Positions 12,690 to 23,864 of a stretch of 64,000 nucleotides of DNA are shown one piece after another. The DNA lies in the NCBI GenBank assembly GCA_902728285.1, contig CACVBU010000630.1, forward strand, positions 1-64,000, written 5' to 3'. Position numbers and translations under genes: made by a program. The notes beneath the pieces were generated by a model. The model was given only the letters and a program-made list of their open reading frames with translations, ran no database searches and was not told where the DNA came from. The stretch is from Clytia hemisphaerica. Lineage: Eukaryota > Cnidaria > Hydrozoa > Leptothecata > Clytiidae. Every line of letters starts with the position of its first letter. Positions within the stretch are counted from its first letter, which is position 1.

Positions 12690-13397
12690 CATTTTGGTGT
12701 CAAAATGGACGTAAACAGAAAATCACTGCTAGAGCAAGATGGAAAAAAGGTTTCAAACACTTCTTTTGTAGAAAAACACATGAATAAATTCCCTATATGG
12801 AAAATCAAAATTCCAGGTCAAATACCTTTCTGGAAAGAAAGTGCTACCATAAACACAGGAAAAAATTTTCGATTTCCAAGGTTGGAAATTCAATATTTTT
12901 GGGTTGGAAATTTTGGTTTTATAATTGAACGTTGGGAATTTGGGCGATTACCTTAAGCTGGTTTGGAAAACGTAAATTACCCATAGGTTTTGTAGAATAA
13001 ACCAATGCCCTTAAAAAATCAAGTGAAAAAAACCATGTAGAAATGACAATTTTCCAAGGCTGGTTGGAAAACATGACTTTTTGGGTGGGAAATTTTTATT
13101 TTCTAAACAGTTAGGGAATTGAAAAAAAAGGTCAAAAATCGATGTGAAAATAAATATTTTAGTAAATTTGATACCTCAAGTTGAAAAACTAGATTTTTCG
13201 GGTCGGAAATTTGTATTTCTCCCAAACAGTTTGGAAAACGTTAAAAATCCATGTGGAAATTACGTTTTTCTAACCATTTTCTGCGCATGTCCTTGGGAAA
13301 ACCACAAGCGATTTTTCGCTCAAAACTGTTTTGATGTATAGCTAACCTAGATATTAGGCTATAATGTGAGCAGTCAAGCTGTAAGTTTCCGTCAGGT

Positions 13398-13556
13398 GAG
13401 GCGTCTCTTCGGAGCGGCCTCGGTCAATCGCAGTGAGTTCGCACAGTGAAGCACATAGGTTACTTATGTCATAGTTTCAAATAGTGCCCTGCTGAGCTGT
13501 GTGAGTGATCTAAGATCAACCACGTATCTGTGCGAACAATAACGAGAGATTGACCG
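13398..13556. other. GC-rich nested inverted repeats (candidate structured RNA)
   Basis: At 13,398-13,421 GAGGC..CTC-TTCG-GAG..GCCTC folds into a hairpin with a UUCG-type tetraloop. It is followed by two collinear long-range stems: CGGTCAATC (13,421-13,429) pairs with GATTGACCG (13,548-13,556), and GTTCGCACAG (13,437-13,446) pairs with CTGTGCGAAC (13,528-13,537). The block is much richer in GC than its surroundings. No known RNA family is recognised. Confidence 0.4.
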
Positions 13557-13647
13557 GTAGCCATTGAGCCTAGGCTAGCGAGTGACTGTTCGCAAAAACA
13601 AAAACCTTGTTTAAGATCTCTTTTCCACATCTCTGCCATCACTTTTT

Positions 13648-13910
13648 AGATTTTGGCTTTTTTCAACCTGAATTTTCGAAATTTCCAACCTTGTTTAGCT
13701 TGGATTTTAGCTTTTTTCCAGCTGAATTTACAAAAATTCCAACCTTGTATTTCGGCTTTTGGCTTTTTCCAACCTCGATTTTCGAAAATTCCAACCTTGT
13801 TTAAGCTTGGATTTTGGCTTTTTTCCAACTGAATTTTAAAAAATTCCAGCCTTGTTAAATTTGGATTTTGGCTTTTTTCAACCTGGATTTACGAAAATTC
13901 CAAGCCATGG
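13648..13910. repeat. Minisatellite, five units of about 54 bp
   Basis: Units carry TTGGATTTTGGCTTTTTTC, then CAACCTGAATTTTCGAAA and TTCCAACCTTG. Copies differ by substitutions and short indels. The array is open in frames on both strands, which produces spurious reading frames. Confidence 0.8.
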
Positions 13911-14040
13911 AAAATGCAAAATTTCCAACCTTGGAGAATGTCCCACATTTTCAGGTTGGATTTTCCATTGGATTTTATCTTTTTTCCAACCAAGAAAACT
14001 TGAAATTTCCAACCTTGGAAATCGAAAATTTTTTCCTGTG

Positions 14041-14658
14041 AAAACTGAAGCACTTTTTTGCTAAAAATTGCCAAAAGGAGGAAAAATTGTCACACAATTT
14101 ATGAATTGCAGACTAATGATAGACAGTTAAAACATGAAATTATTAACACTTAACCTTAATGAGATATATGCCAAAAATGATTTCGGACGGGACGGTACAG
14201 ATTTAGAGTAAATCGCCCAATTAGAGATTCTGAAAAAGGATTTTAAAGGAGATTTTAACGTCAACCAAATCTAAAGCGAATTGCATCTCATTAAAACGAT
14301 CTTTAAAGGGTAGCAACCAATTAACTTTAGTGATATTTGCAAAACATTGCAGGCTATTGATAAATGCATTCGCCCGATGATTAAAAACATTTGGACAGTC
14401 GTACGGATCGCTCTCACAAGTGGGGCTACGTCCTGCGACACCAGAGAGAACTTTCTTCATGTGGAGAAGGATTAAAACATGGCTGAGATCAATCATGGGT
14501 TAACGACACTATAACTCTTTGGCTGTGCTCAATTTCTATCCTGATATTGTTGATAAACTTTCACTTATAGAAGTGGCTCAACGTTTCATTGAATGTCAGG
14601 AGAAACGCCAAAATGAGTTTGGAACATTTAGAGGAAGTGATTTGTAGAGAACTCTTAA
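14041..14658. other. Intergenic, with one possible minus-strand exon
   Basis: Holds the fifth GATTTCGGACGGGAC copy (14,179). The minus strand is open at 14,496-14,221 (91 codons, containing AGRSPTCESDPYDCPNVF), with a protein-like composition but no recognised domain and no confirmed splice sites. It may be a relic exon. Confidence 0.3.
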
Positions 14659-14693
14659 TTGCGGAACGACCGTTTTGAGGGCGCGAAGCGCCC
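14659..14693. repeat. Left terminal repeat plus inner hairpin
   Basis: 16-bp terminal sequence containing the partial palindrome AACGACCGTT, then a 6-bp-stem hairpin with a GAA loop. Its GC content contrasts with the flanking AT-rich DNA. Confidence 0.5.
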
Positions 14694-15236
14694 GAATAGG
14701 GAGTGTAGCATCCTTTCTCTAGATCTGCGCGTGGCGTAAAAAAATCTGTATTATGTACGAAAATTTCTGAAAATGAGCCGGTGGGATGGCGAAATATCGA
14801 CTTTGCTTTGTGTTGGATGGGATCAAAGTTAGTTTAGCACTATTAGAAGTATTTGTTTCGTAAAATACTTATTTTAATAGAATGTAATCTATATTTTGAG
14901 TATTATAATGTAAGATTTTTTATGACAATTGCAACTTTTGTACAAATAATAGTAGTAGTGTCAAAACTTTATCTCCTTTGCTTTTTTCCCGCTCTTCCAG
15001 ATGTCTGGTCCTAGGCCTTTTTTGCGTTACAAAAATATTTTTTGTAGAATTTTGAAACTTTTCAACATCGCTGGTTTTCAACCTCACAGAAGTTTGAATT
15101 TGTCAAGGTATATCTTTGATGTTGAATGATTTGAATATTTGGGAGCCAATAATTTTTTTGAGCAATTATTATTTGGGTGTAATAATTTCTGGCTTTGAGT
15201 TAATAGAAAGTTTTGTTGTTTTTGTTTGGTTTAATA

Positions 15237-17060
15237 ATGTTAATTCCAATAAACATTGATAACATTGAAAAATTGTTGAAGAATACTGAGAAAATTTGTG
15301 CTGGTACTAACAATTATAGACGGATAGAGATACCAAAGTCCTGGCCTCAATACAGCACTGTCCCTGCCATATTAGAAACTGCACGTAGTAACGGGTTGAA
15401 TGTTTTCTGTGTAAGTGAAACACCTGGTGATGGTAATTGTTTTTATTGGGCAATAATTGAACAGCTACGCGACCGCGCTGATCTTAGTGGGGATATTTCT
15501 GCTTTGCGTTTACGGTACCCTAATCATCATTTATTGAGAAGTGCTGTTGTAGAATTTGTTAGGTCTGAAAGCCTTCTATCAGAGGAAGAGTCACCATACA
15601 TATTTCAGTACAAGGCTTTTTTTGAAACAGGAGCTGTGCGGATTGTTAGAGCAGAAGGTTTCAGCTGGAATCAATTCTTAAATCAACAACTATGTGATAC
15701 TGTTTACACTACAGAGGTTTTCGTTAAAGCTACTGCGGTTTTACTTGGAAAAGATATTTGTGTCAGTTCTGAGCAATGTCGATATGGCGATCCCCTACTC
15801 AGAGTAACGTGTTCATGGGATAACTTTGACCAGTTTGATGCGCATGAACCAGTAGGCAATTTTTTTTTGATAGCAAATGTAAATGGAAACCATTTCCAAT
15901 CACTTCTACCTGGTACTGCGGGACTCTTCAGTGATGTATACAACCATGGTTGTGTTTTATTGCCTGAGATTGAAACAGACATTGATTTTTCCATATCAAC
16001 AAATGTCTCTAAAAGGAAAACTCAAATTGCTTTAGAAAATGATGACTTTGGAGGGAATCAAGCAAAACGTATCAAGTTGTCTTCTATCACTATTAATTTA
16101 AACCCTATTGAGTTCGATCTGAGGGAAAGATGTTTGAATAGTGGGGTAGAATACATTGGTGCTGGTGAGCATGAATCCATGTCTGAAATGAAAAAACGAA
16201 GACAAAAGTTGAGCATGTCAATTATTGGCAAACAGAAAAGCATGTCTGCTGAGAAAGAACTTAAACACTTGTGTGTTGAAAAAGGTGTAGACTACATCAC
16301 ACCACCTCTTATTGAATCTGCAAAGGAAAGGAAAAATAGGAGAAGCAGAATACGTCGTCTTTTGAAACAAGCAAATAAGGAAATTACTGCAAATGTCAAA
16401 ACTAAAGAGGGAAGTACTAAAAATGTTGAAAAAAGTACATCTCGACCTCTACAAGTTAACAATATACCAGATGCTAATACGTCAGCTTCAAATGAGAATT
16501 CTGCATCAAACCTACATTCTAATCCTCGTGTTATTGAAGCGGCAAACATTTTTGAAGAAAATGAATTGAAACACGAGGTTAAAAAATGCAAAATTTGTAA
16601 TGAAGTGAGAACTGTTTTTCACCAAGCTCCTCAAGTACAGCGTATTTTGAATAAAAATGATTTGTATTCACCTTTTTCATGGTCAGTAAGGGAAGATGGT
16701 AAGTGCAACAGGTGCCATCAAGAGGAAAAAAGTAACAGCAAGAGGAAAAACCCCAGTGCTGCTCCTAAGTTTTCAGGTATTTTCACAAATAATGACATTG
16801 AAGGTAAAAGAGTCCCTCATAATAATATGCACTTTGAGGATGTACCCCCTTATTTGCAAAATTTGACTCTTCTTGAAACTGCTATGATTTCAAAGATTAA
16901 TACTATAACAAATATAACCATACTTAAGTATGGAATGCTAAAAGGTAAAGGGCACAGCATAGCTGTCCCAAATGACATGAAGATAGCAAAAACACTACCA
17001 AATCTCCCTCAAGAAGTGGGCATTATATTGCTTAGAAAGAAAGGTGCAAATGGTGAGTGA
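15237..17060 (+). pseudogene. OTU protease and DUF6570-like part of a Helitron-like helicase protein
   Basis: The first ATG in frame is at 15,237. An OTU cysteine-protease domain follows: PGDGNCFYWA carries the catalytic Asp and Cys (about residues 65 and 68), and NGNHFQSLLP carries the His (about residue 219). A basic Ser/Lys-rich middle leads to a Cys-containing block (KCKICNEVRTVFHQ..., CNRCHQEE) and a DUF6570-like segment (VPPYLQNLTLLETAMISKIN ... LPQEVGIILLRKKG). OTU and DUF6570 modules in front of Pif1 are typical of Helitron-related proteins. The frame ends at 17,060 after a one-base shift near 17,050; the same protein resumes in the next frame. GGTGAGT at this point also looks like a splice donor, but the reading continues directly after it. 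Confidence 0.75.
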
Positions 17061-17427
17061 AGTCTTGAAAGACTACACAGTTAGGCGGGATTTTGTTGAA
17101 AAGGCTTTAACAGGTCTTGTCTCTGGTTGGCCGAATGGAGGTATAGAAAATGCCTTACCAAACTACAAAATATATGACGGACCAGATCATATTCATACAC
17201 CTTTGAAAGGACGTTACTTTGAATGGGCTCCGAATCCTTTTTATTCTGATGTTATTATTGACTTTTTAAGGTTAAATGGATTGCCTCTAGATGGTAAACA
17301 AATATGTCCTGGAGTTCCTAATTTAGAGTTTAAAACAGAGATTCCTAACTTGAATAAAAATTTGTCTGAAGGTCAGCTAGGATGCTCAGATTTGGAAAAT
17401 ACTCACTCAGGCATTGTGACCCCCCCT
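17044..17427 (+). pseudogene. Continuation of the Helitron-like protein (linker before the Rep/helicase region)
   Basis: Resumes the family reading as SEVLKDYTVRRDFVEKAL and runs to a stop at 17,428-17,430, just after a run of seven C. The 'VRR-x-x-V-x-x-AL' pattern is usual between DUF6570 and the Helitron-like N region. Two small shifts between about 17,421 and 17,461 separate it from the next block, one probably in the C-run. In complete Helitrons the two-histidine nickase motif would lie between this block and the helicase. No such motif is seen, and only a short stretch is left for it. Confidence 0.6.
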
Positions 17428-17460
17428 TGAACCTAATGACATCATTAAAAATATTGAAAA

Positions 17461-18936
17461 ACTATTGATAGTGAGACTAAAACCTCAAAAGGAAAAGATA
17501 CTCATCCATTCCATTCACTTGTTACCAGTGGTGAACACCCACGCTTTGAAGGTAATAGAGATCACCCGTTTTTGATTTCCCATATTAAAGCCCGTTTGCT
17601 AACTTGGTTGGCTAATTCAGATACACAAGCCATAATTGATCAAGACTTAATGGCTCTTTTACGGTACATCTGTCAGTATGCCTGTAAAGGTGCAGCATCA
17701 ACAGATGACTTCATACGTTTGTATAAACATTTATTAGATCGTAATAGTGATGTTACATCTGTCAGGAGTATTGCCCATCAAATACTCATGAAAATCATTG
17801 GGATGATTGATATGCCAGCAGCAGCTGTTGACTTTTTAAATAGTGGTGGTCATTTATTTCATTGTACCAGACACTTTAGGAAGATAGGTCTCAGTGGTTG
17901 TCGTGCCATAAATTCAAAGCCATATGACGGCAATGCAACAAAGGAAACACCTTTGGAAAAGTTTTTGAGTGAAAAACGGCGAAAACAATATCCTAATATG
18001 ACTTTGTATACTTGGGCACAAATATGTATATGTTCACCTAAATGTGGAAAGAGCCATGTCCCTGTTTTCACAGGTATTCCAACTCTTCCGATATGGCCAC
18101 TGAAAGAGGATTACTGTAAAGGCCAGTTGATGATTCATTCACCGCGAACATGGGAAAATGTCGATGAACTGAAACAAGGAAAAGAATCTTTTTTGGAAGC
18201 ATTCTTTGAGTTTTTGGAAAGTGATTTATGCCCAACAGTTGTGAAAGAACTTGTGAAGAATGCCAAAAAAGAAAATGACAAAAAGGTCGAGAGAGATCGT
18301 AAAAGAGCAAACAGAAGGAAGGATTTTGACCCAACTGAAAGCTCGTCTGATTATGATTTTGAATCTGACGATGAGTTTGAAAATGAAATCAGAAACGAAA
18401 ATGAGTTTATGAAATACTTGGTTGAGAATAGACCTCAAGAGTTTGAAGATTTGCATGCCTTTAGAGATCTGCCTGATGGTGGAGAAGGGTTTGATTGGCA
18501 TCAGCATGCAACTCAGTGTTTTGGAGGTGATTGGCCTGATGGTGCGTCAGATTGGCTTGAAAACATCTCAAAGGTTGCAGAAGAAAGGCAACAGGCTCAA
18601 AACCAGGATTGTGATTTAACACCCAATATTGATTTATTGAAGGCTAATGCGCTTCAAAGAGTGATTATAGCCATCAACATCCTGAATATCATGTCTGGCG
18701 TTAACAATGAAGACCAGGAAAAGGTGCGTCTCTTAGTTCAAGGGACAGCTGGGAGTGGTAAAACGTTCACCATTGTTGCCTTAACTTATTTGGCTCGACG
18801 ATTCTGCAATCGTAACAATGCTGTGATGAATCTAGCACCAACAGGAGCTGCATCTATTCTCCTACCCTTTGGGCGAACTGTTCACTCAACAACCAAGAGT
18901 GAAGAAAAAAGAATCCAAAACATTGCAGTTAACTGA
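17461..18936 (+). pseudogene. Helitron-like middle region and N-terminal half of Pif1 helicase
   Basis: Opens with a linker, then MALLRYICQYACKGAAS (about 17,650-17,700), which resembles the tyrosine motif of Helitron nickase domains. Next come YCKGQLMIHSPRTW, usual just before the helicase, an acidic linker (DPTESSSDYDFESDDEFENE), and helicase motif I GTAGSGKTF (about 18,743-18,769) with APTGAA. It breaks at a one-base shift in the A-rich run near 18,905 and terminates at 18,936; the rest of the helicase is in the next frame. Confidence 0.7.
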
Positions 18937-20128
18937 TAAGCCATTGAATAGTATATCTCTCACTGCCTTACGTGAACTAACCGGTAGCAATCTGGAAGGT
19001 AATTCTATGAAATTAATGACCTTAAATTTAGATGAAAGAGGTATGTATAGTCATCGTGTTTTAGCATGGTGTAGTCAACGTTTTAGAGAGGCCACATGTG
19101 ATTTCTCCAACAATTTTGGTGCAATACCAGCTGTAAATTTTTTTGGAGATTTGGGTCAATTAGGGCCTGTTGATGCAAAAGATTTGCACATTGAGCCATT
19201 ATCTTCAGATTCTCCTGATAAGCTTGCAGGTTATGCAATCTATCGTACATTTTCACATTGTATTGTTTTAAATGAGACGATGCGACAAGGGCCAGATCAA
19301 ATATCCTTTTTGGAAATGTTATTGAGAATCAGAGAAGGTAAGCTAAATCTGGATGATTGGAAGACAATTAATTCTAGGTATGAAGGAGATCTTCCTGAGA
19401 GTATGAGAGAAGATTTTAAATTGGATACTTGTCTAACCGTCATGGAAACATGGCAAGAGGTCAATGTTGAAAATCACAGCAAACTTTATGATTTACAAGT
19501 CCCTGTTGCTACTATACCAAGCAAGGGAAAGGGTCGCCATCACACTCAATCTGTTAATCAGATGGGCCAAATACCTGCAATTTCATACATTGCTGTTGGA
19601 AGTCGGGTACTTCTGACTAAAAATCAGCTCAGTCTAACACCTCTTGGTTTGAATAATGGAGCCATTGGGAAAGTGGTTGCAATTTTGTATGCTGAGGGTG
19701 AGGGACCTCCATCATTTCCTGAAGCTGTTGTTGTTTATTTCCCACGATACAAAGGCCCAAGCTGGATCCCTGAACATCCTTCATGGGTTCCAATACCTGT
19801 AAATGAATCACGGTGTGATAATAACTGTTGTTCTAGGAGGGGCTTGCCATTGATGCCTGGTTATTGTATTCCAATTTCAAAAAGTCAAGGTATGACCATA
19901 GGTCCGAATGAACAATGTACTCATATAAGGTTAAAGCTGAATCAAGAGATTTTCATGGAAAAACTTAACCTTGGCATTACTTATACTGCCCTCAGTAGAG
20001 CATCCAAATTAGAAAATGTTGCTCTGGTAAACAAAATCCCCTTTGATCGACTAGAGTACATCAATAAACATCCAATACTTACAGAGAACTGTTATGTGAA
20101 TTTGATAGCTTTGTCAATGATGGCCTAA
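18869..20128 (+). pseudogene. C-terminal half of the Pif1-type helicase
   Basis: After the frameshift the frame carries a motif II equivalent (LDERGMYSHRVLAW, with DE kept), NFFGDLGQLGPV (motif III), ETMRQ (motif IV area), a long central region, PISKSQGMTIG (motif V) and YTALSRAS (motif VI), ending at 20,128. The order and motifs are those of SF1B Pif1/RecD-like helicases. All helicase motifs are present, so the gene was disabled only by a few frameshifts. Those could also be assembly errors, since they sit in or near homopolymers. Confidence 0.8.
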
Positions 20129-20810
20129 GGTGTTTTCAGGAAAGTCCGTAGACTTGTCCTTTACTGTGTTAATATTTTTAAATCAGTTGTAATTCTTAGC
20201 TGCTTGTATTGTTAAGACGTTTTGTATCACTTCCTAGTTGTGTTAATTGATGTTCCATGTAAATATTTTATGCAAATAATAATAATAATAATAATAATAA
20301 AAATAATTAATGATTTATTTAGAATTGTAGACACTTGGAGTTGAATTGAATTTAAATGAACAAGAGCACGTACTGGTTAAAGTTTGTAAATAGTTATTTA
20401 GTATATTTTTTAGGTTTGCGAGGTTGTTTTGAAGGGTGGGAAAGTAATAGATTTTGGAAGTGATACAAGATAAAAAACAATATAAATTTGTCTCATCTGC
20501 TACCAGGTGTCTAATGGATGATTATTGGATAATACAAGATATTCCAAATGAAATCTACAAATTTTAAAATATGAACTTAAATGAAAATGAATATTTGATG
20601 CGCTTCTGAACTACAAGACGTTTGAAGTTATAATTTTTGAAAAGCTTCAGATAGGGTAAACTGTATCTAATAAAAGAGTAAAATTATTTAAAAGCTTTAA
20701 GATTTATTACTAGGCGACCGAGCATTTAGCCATCGTTTATTAGGCACCTGAGAGTTAGAATTTCAAATCAAAGCTATTTTCTATTTTCTGTTGATGGCTA
20801 GAGACAGGTA
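20129..20810. other. 3' region of the helicase gene, no ORF
   Basis: AT-rich and noncoding. A weaker relative of the hairpin loop motif (TGTTGATGG) occurs at about 20,789-20,797, just upstream of the five-hairpin array. Confidence 0.4.
20277..20300. repeat. (ATA)n microsatellite
   Basis: About eight AAT/ATA units in the 3' region of the helicase gene. Confidence 0.85.
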
Positions 20811-20984
20811 TTTGATGGATGTTGATAGTTGTTTCCATCAAAGGTGGATGTTGATAGTTGTTTCCACCCTCTGGTGACATGTTGATAGTTGTTTGTCACA
20901 TACAGAGTATGACACTGTGAATGTTGATAGTTGTTTTCACAGTGACCCTTGTAACATGCTGACAGTTGTTTGTTGCAATAAGGG
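20811..20984. repeat. Array of five hairpins with one constant 14-nt loop and different stems
   Basis: The loop TGTTGATAGTTGTT is identical in units 1-4 (20,820-33; 20,849-62; 20,880-93; 20,922-35) and differs at two positions in unit 5 (20,957-70). The flanking stems all pair but differ in sequence: TTTGATGGA/TCCATCAAA, GGTGGA/TCCACC, GTGACA/TGTCAC (plus CTCTG/CAGAG across a bulge), CACTGTGAA/TTCACAGTG and TTGTAACA/TGTTGCAA (one G-T pair). Stem changes are compensated on both sides, so structure is maintained. The array lies between the helicase gene and the coiled-coil ORF. Function unknown. Confidence 0.85.
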
Positions 20985-21255
20985 TAAACCATGTTTCTAA
21001 TGAAGCCCAATACAGCAAAATAAATAGCCTTGTACCTTTAAAATACCTTCTGGTCTCTACACAGACTGCAGAGACTATTGCTCCAACATGAGTTTATTAG
21101 CAAAAAAAACAGCACGAAAACTTTTTCTTGAAATTGGAGGGGCTGATTCTGGGACAGGACTTCTGACTTAAAGGTGTGTTTTGAACGGTCTAGATTTTAG
21201 GAACTAGCTTTGCTTGGAAATCTATGAAAGTAGAAGAGATCGGAAGGTATTTTAG

Positions 21256-21365
21256 GGTGGGGTACAAAATCCTATGGCTTCTCCTTCACGTGGTGTACCC
21301 TGTTACGCATCTTCATTATTTTGTCGAAAATGCAAACTAAAAGCCAAGGTTATCTAAAGGAAGAT
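21256..21365. repeat. Second copy of the E-box dispersed repeat
   Basis: Matches 4,078-4,240 through AATCCTATGGCT, CCTTCACGTGGTGTAC, CTGTTACG and TGCAAACTAAA..GCCAA. Here it precedes the coiled-coil ORF by about 200 bp and may be part of its promoter region. Confidence 0.65.
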
Positions 21366-21547
21366 AAAAACTATTGTTACTGTTTTCAAAAGTTTTATTA
21401 TCTCTCTTTAGATAAAAGAACTTCTTTTCAGAGTGTCCATGCAATAGGGATGTAGATTTCGATGACCATTGATTGAAAGAAAAGCATTTTTCCGTGTATA
21501 TAACTCTGTTTCCTTCTTGTATGGACACGCATTGTGAATCTTTTTTT

Positions 21548-22075
21548 CTGATGTTTAGTATAAAAATGAACGGCATGTCTTTTTCGCCAATGAGTGAAGA
21601 TTCTTTAAGTGCTGAAATTGCAGCAGAGGAAGCAAGTGAGAATTTAACCGTGGAGCAAGTGGAGTTGGGTAGACAGAAAAGAGAGATAAAGATGAAGGAA
21701 ATTATAAAACGGAATGAAGAAGAAAGAATCGAGAGACAGCAAGAGAAAGAACAAGAAAAGACGAGACAGGAAGGTGAACAGAATACGAGAGAGCAAGACA
21801 AAAAGAAGAGAGACAAAGTAGCAAAGAATAAAAAGAAAGAACACAAGGAAAAGAAAAAGAGAGATCAAGAAGAACGCGAAAAGAAAGGAGATGATAATGA
21901 TAGTGAATTAAAATGTGTGTCATTTACGGCATACAAGAAAATGAGGCAGAAGAAAGGAGGACCGATGTCTTTGAGGTCCTATCAATTTTTTAAAGCCAAC
22001 AGCTTCAAGGACAAAAAGGGCTTCATAAAGTCATGGGTGCAAAGACACCCAAAGCCCAAGGTCAGAGATGGTTAA
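21548..22075 (+). CDS. Basic coiled-coil protein, about 175 aa, unknown function
   Basis: The ORF is open from further upstream. The start MFSIKMNGMSFSPMSEDSL at 21,548 is the first plausible one, and TATATAA at about 21,497 could serve its promoter. The N-terminal third is acidic and Ser/Glu-rich. The middle is an almost uninterrupted Glu/Lys/Arg/Gln helix of about 90 residues, a probable coiled coil. The C-terminus (SFTAYKKMRQKKGG, RSYQFFKANSFKDKKGFIKSW) is more protein-like and could be a small DNA-binding or interaction domain. It lies inside the candidate Helitron-like element and is intact, unlike the helicase. A stem-loop follows the stop codon. No family was recognised. Confidence 0.5.
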   Translation: MMFSIKMNGMSFSPMSEDSLSAEIAAEEASENLTVEQVELGRQKREIKMKEIIKRNEEERIERQQEKEQEKTRQEGEQNTREQDKKKRDKVAKNKKKEHKEKKKRDQEEREKKGDDNDSELKCVSFTAYKKMRQKKGGPMSLRSYQFFKANSFKDKKGFIKSWVQRHPKPKVRDG

Positions 22076-22081
22076 ACCAAG

Positions 22082-22122
22082 CCAGTAACCGCAGAAAAGA
22101 TCTTTCATATCTCGGTTACTGG
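22082..22122 (+). promoter_or_regulatory. Stem-loop seven bases after the coiled-coil ORF stop
   Basis: CCAGTAACCG (22,082-22,091) pairs perfectly with CGGTTACTGG (22,113-22,122) across a 21-nt loop that contains AAAGATCTTT. A 3' UTR element or processing signal is possible; function unknown. Confidence 0.55.
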
Positions 22123-23506
22123 TGAGGGTTCGGTTGGTGTTCGTTTTTAAATATATTAGTTTCGTTTATTATATCTATATTTTTAATACCGTATTATATT
22201 TTTTTTAGGAGGGGCGTTAATTCGAAGGAGAGTTTATTAAATACTCTGTTACCAAGGTGACTTTCATTCAAGGATGTAGAAACTCAGTTCGAATAATAAT
22301 AAAATAATGCCATTGTCATTATTATAATTGATAATCATAACTAAAGAAAGAGGGATTTATTCGAAGTAATACGGTATGATAGTTTTGTCAATAAACATTT
22401 TTATCGAGCTGCTGTTCCCTTTTACAATTTCTTTTACTTTGGAAGTTGTCATTTTGTCATCTGTTATTGTTTGTGTTCACCTATTAACCTATTAGTTTTC
22501 GTAAAGGTAGTTTTATAACTCGAAGTATGTTCCAAGAACTTTGGAGTTTTGTTGAGTTGTGGATTATTTAACCATTCTTTTCATAAATCGCATTAATTGA
22601 ACTATTCAATCATAAAAAATCATAAGTTCTCTAAAATATTTTCAATTTAATTGATTTTACCATATCATGCATTCTTTATGGAAGTTTGTCACCATTCATT
22701 ATTTATTTATGTAAGTCATTATTTATTTTATGACAACAAATATATCAAATCTTAGTACGTTCAAACTATTTATTTTTTTCATTGTATCCACCTAAGCCTA
22801 GATAAAATATTTTGTATTAGGATTTTAATTTAATTTATTATTATATTCACGTTATCAATGACGAAAGTAAGTTTGAATTTAATTATGAAAAGACACTCTA
22901 ATTGTTCTAAATCAATCGGTTAAATTTTCGGCACAATGCTATTTGAAAACCTTATTTTAACTAATTCCGTTATGTATGTTTATCTTTTTTTTACAGTAAT
23001 GAAAGGGAAACAAAATAAAATAAACTGAATTAAAAGAGACAACTTGTTCGAAAAAATGGATACCTATGCATTCACACATTTATTGTGCTTGGTAAGAGAT
23101 ATGTTTTTCTTTCATGTATATTATCTTTTGCATTTGATATTGCTATTATCATCCCTTATATGTTTTGAAGTGTGGTGAAAGGTTCGATTTGTTGACTCTT
23201 TTCACCGGCAGATATACACTCTTTTGCCTTAATTCTGCTCTGTTGGCATCCTTTTCAAAAGTTTTCCACACAAGACATTTTTATTCGAACCCCCTCCCCT
23301 CCTTATCAAGTTTTGAGAATTTTTCCTGCCGGTCCGTTTATTCCAAACATCCCGTTTATTAGGTATTCCAGAGTAATCTGCTATTGATGCAATTTTTCAA
23401 GTAACTTGTGCTTAAAACATTTTCTTCTCAATTAATTCTAATTAGCAATTTGAAATCGCGTTGAAATAGTTTAAGCGGTAAAAAAACGTCTAATCTTTAT
23501 TCTCAG
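22123..23506. other. AT-rich DNA without a recognised gene
   Basis: No domain or long ORF. A short ORF-start-like segment (ATG at about 23,056, donor-like GGTAAGA at about 23,091) has no confirmed partner exon. A block at about 23,266-23,374 resembles 25,540-25,680 (CCCCTCC..CTTATCAA, CCCGTTTA.TAGGTA, AGAGTAAT). Confidence 0.35.
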
Positions 23507-23823
23507 ATATTGGCCAAGAATTGTGATCCTTAATCAACTAGTACCATCAACAATGCACCACCCATCTACCGATAAGAGAAAAGACGAACCAGTATACGAT
23601 TCGTAAGTGTTCAGACTGTATTTCACATTTCATTAAATTTATTTAAACCAAAAACAGTACCAAAGACGCAATTGTGCTGGCATATTTTAAATGGATACAA
23701 CTTTGTTTAATATTCATTTGAAAAACATAGTAATATCAATATTTTACCCTATTTACTTTCAGGAGATCGAGAAAGGGATGCGAAGAAGAATATCACGAGA
23801 AACACAACCTTTCACTGATTTAA
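23507..23823 (+). CDS. Two possible terminal exons of a small spliced gene
   Basis: Exon 23,507-23,602 lies between TTATTCTCAG and GTAAGT and is open in one frame (YWPRIVILNQLVPSTMHHPS...). It joins in frame to 23,763-23,823 (acceptor TTTACTTTCAG), ending SRKGCEEEYHEKHNLSLI and a stop. AATAAA follows at 23,859-23,864. Good splice and polyadenylation signals are the only support. The peptide is not recognised and the 5' part is not found. Confidence 0.3.
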
Positions 23824-23864
23824 AACATTATTTTACTATCTTATTTATTTATTCATGGAATAAA

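Larger units (their letters stand above)
12854..14040. mobile_element. Foldback element with 37-bp perfect inverted ends
   Basis: The segments 12,854-12,890 and 14,004-14,040 are exact reverse complements (CACAGGAAAAAATTTTCG...). Both arms continue with GGTTGGAAA-type blocks on the left and TTTCCAACC-type blocks on the right. The interior holds a GC-rich structured region (13,398-13,556) and a 54-bp minisatellite (13,648-13,910). No protein of known type is encoded. Confidence 0.75.
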
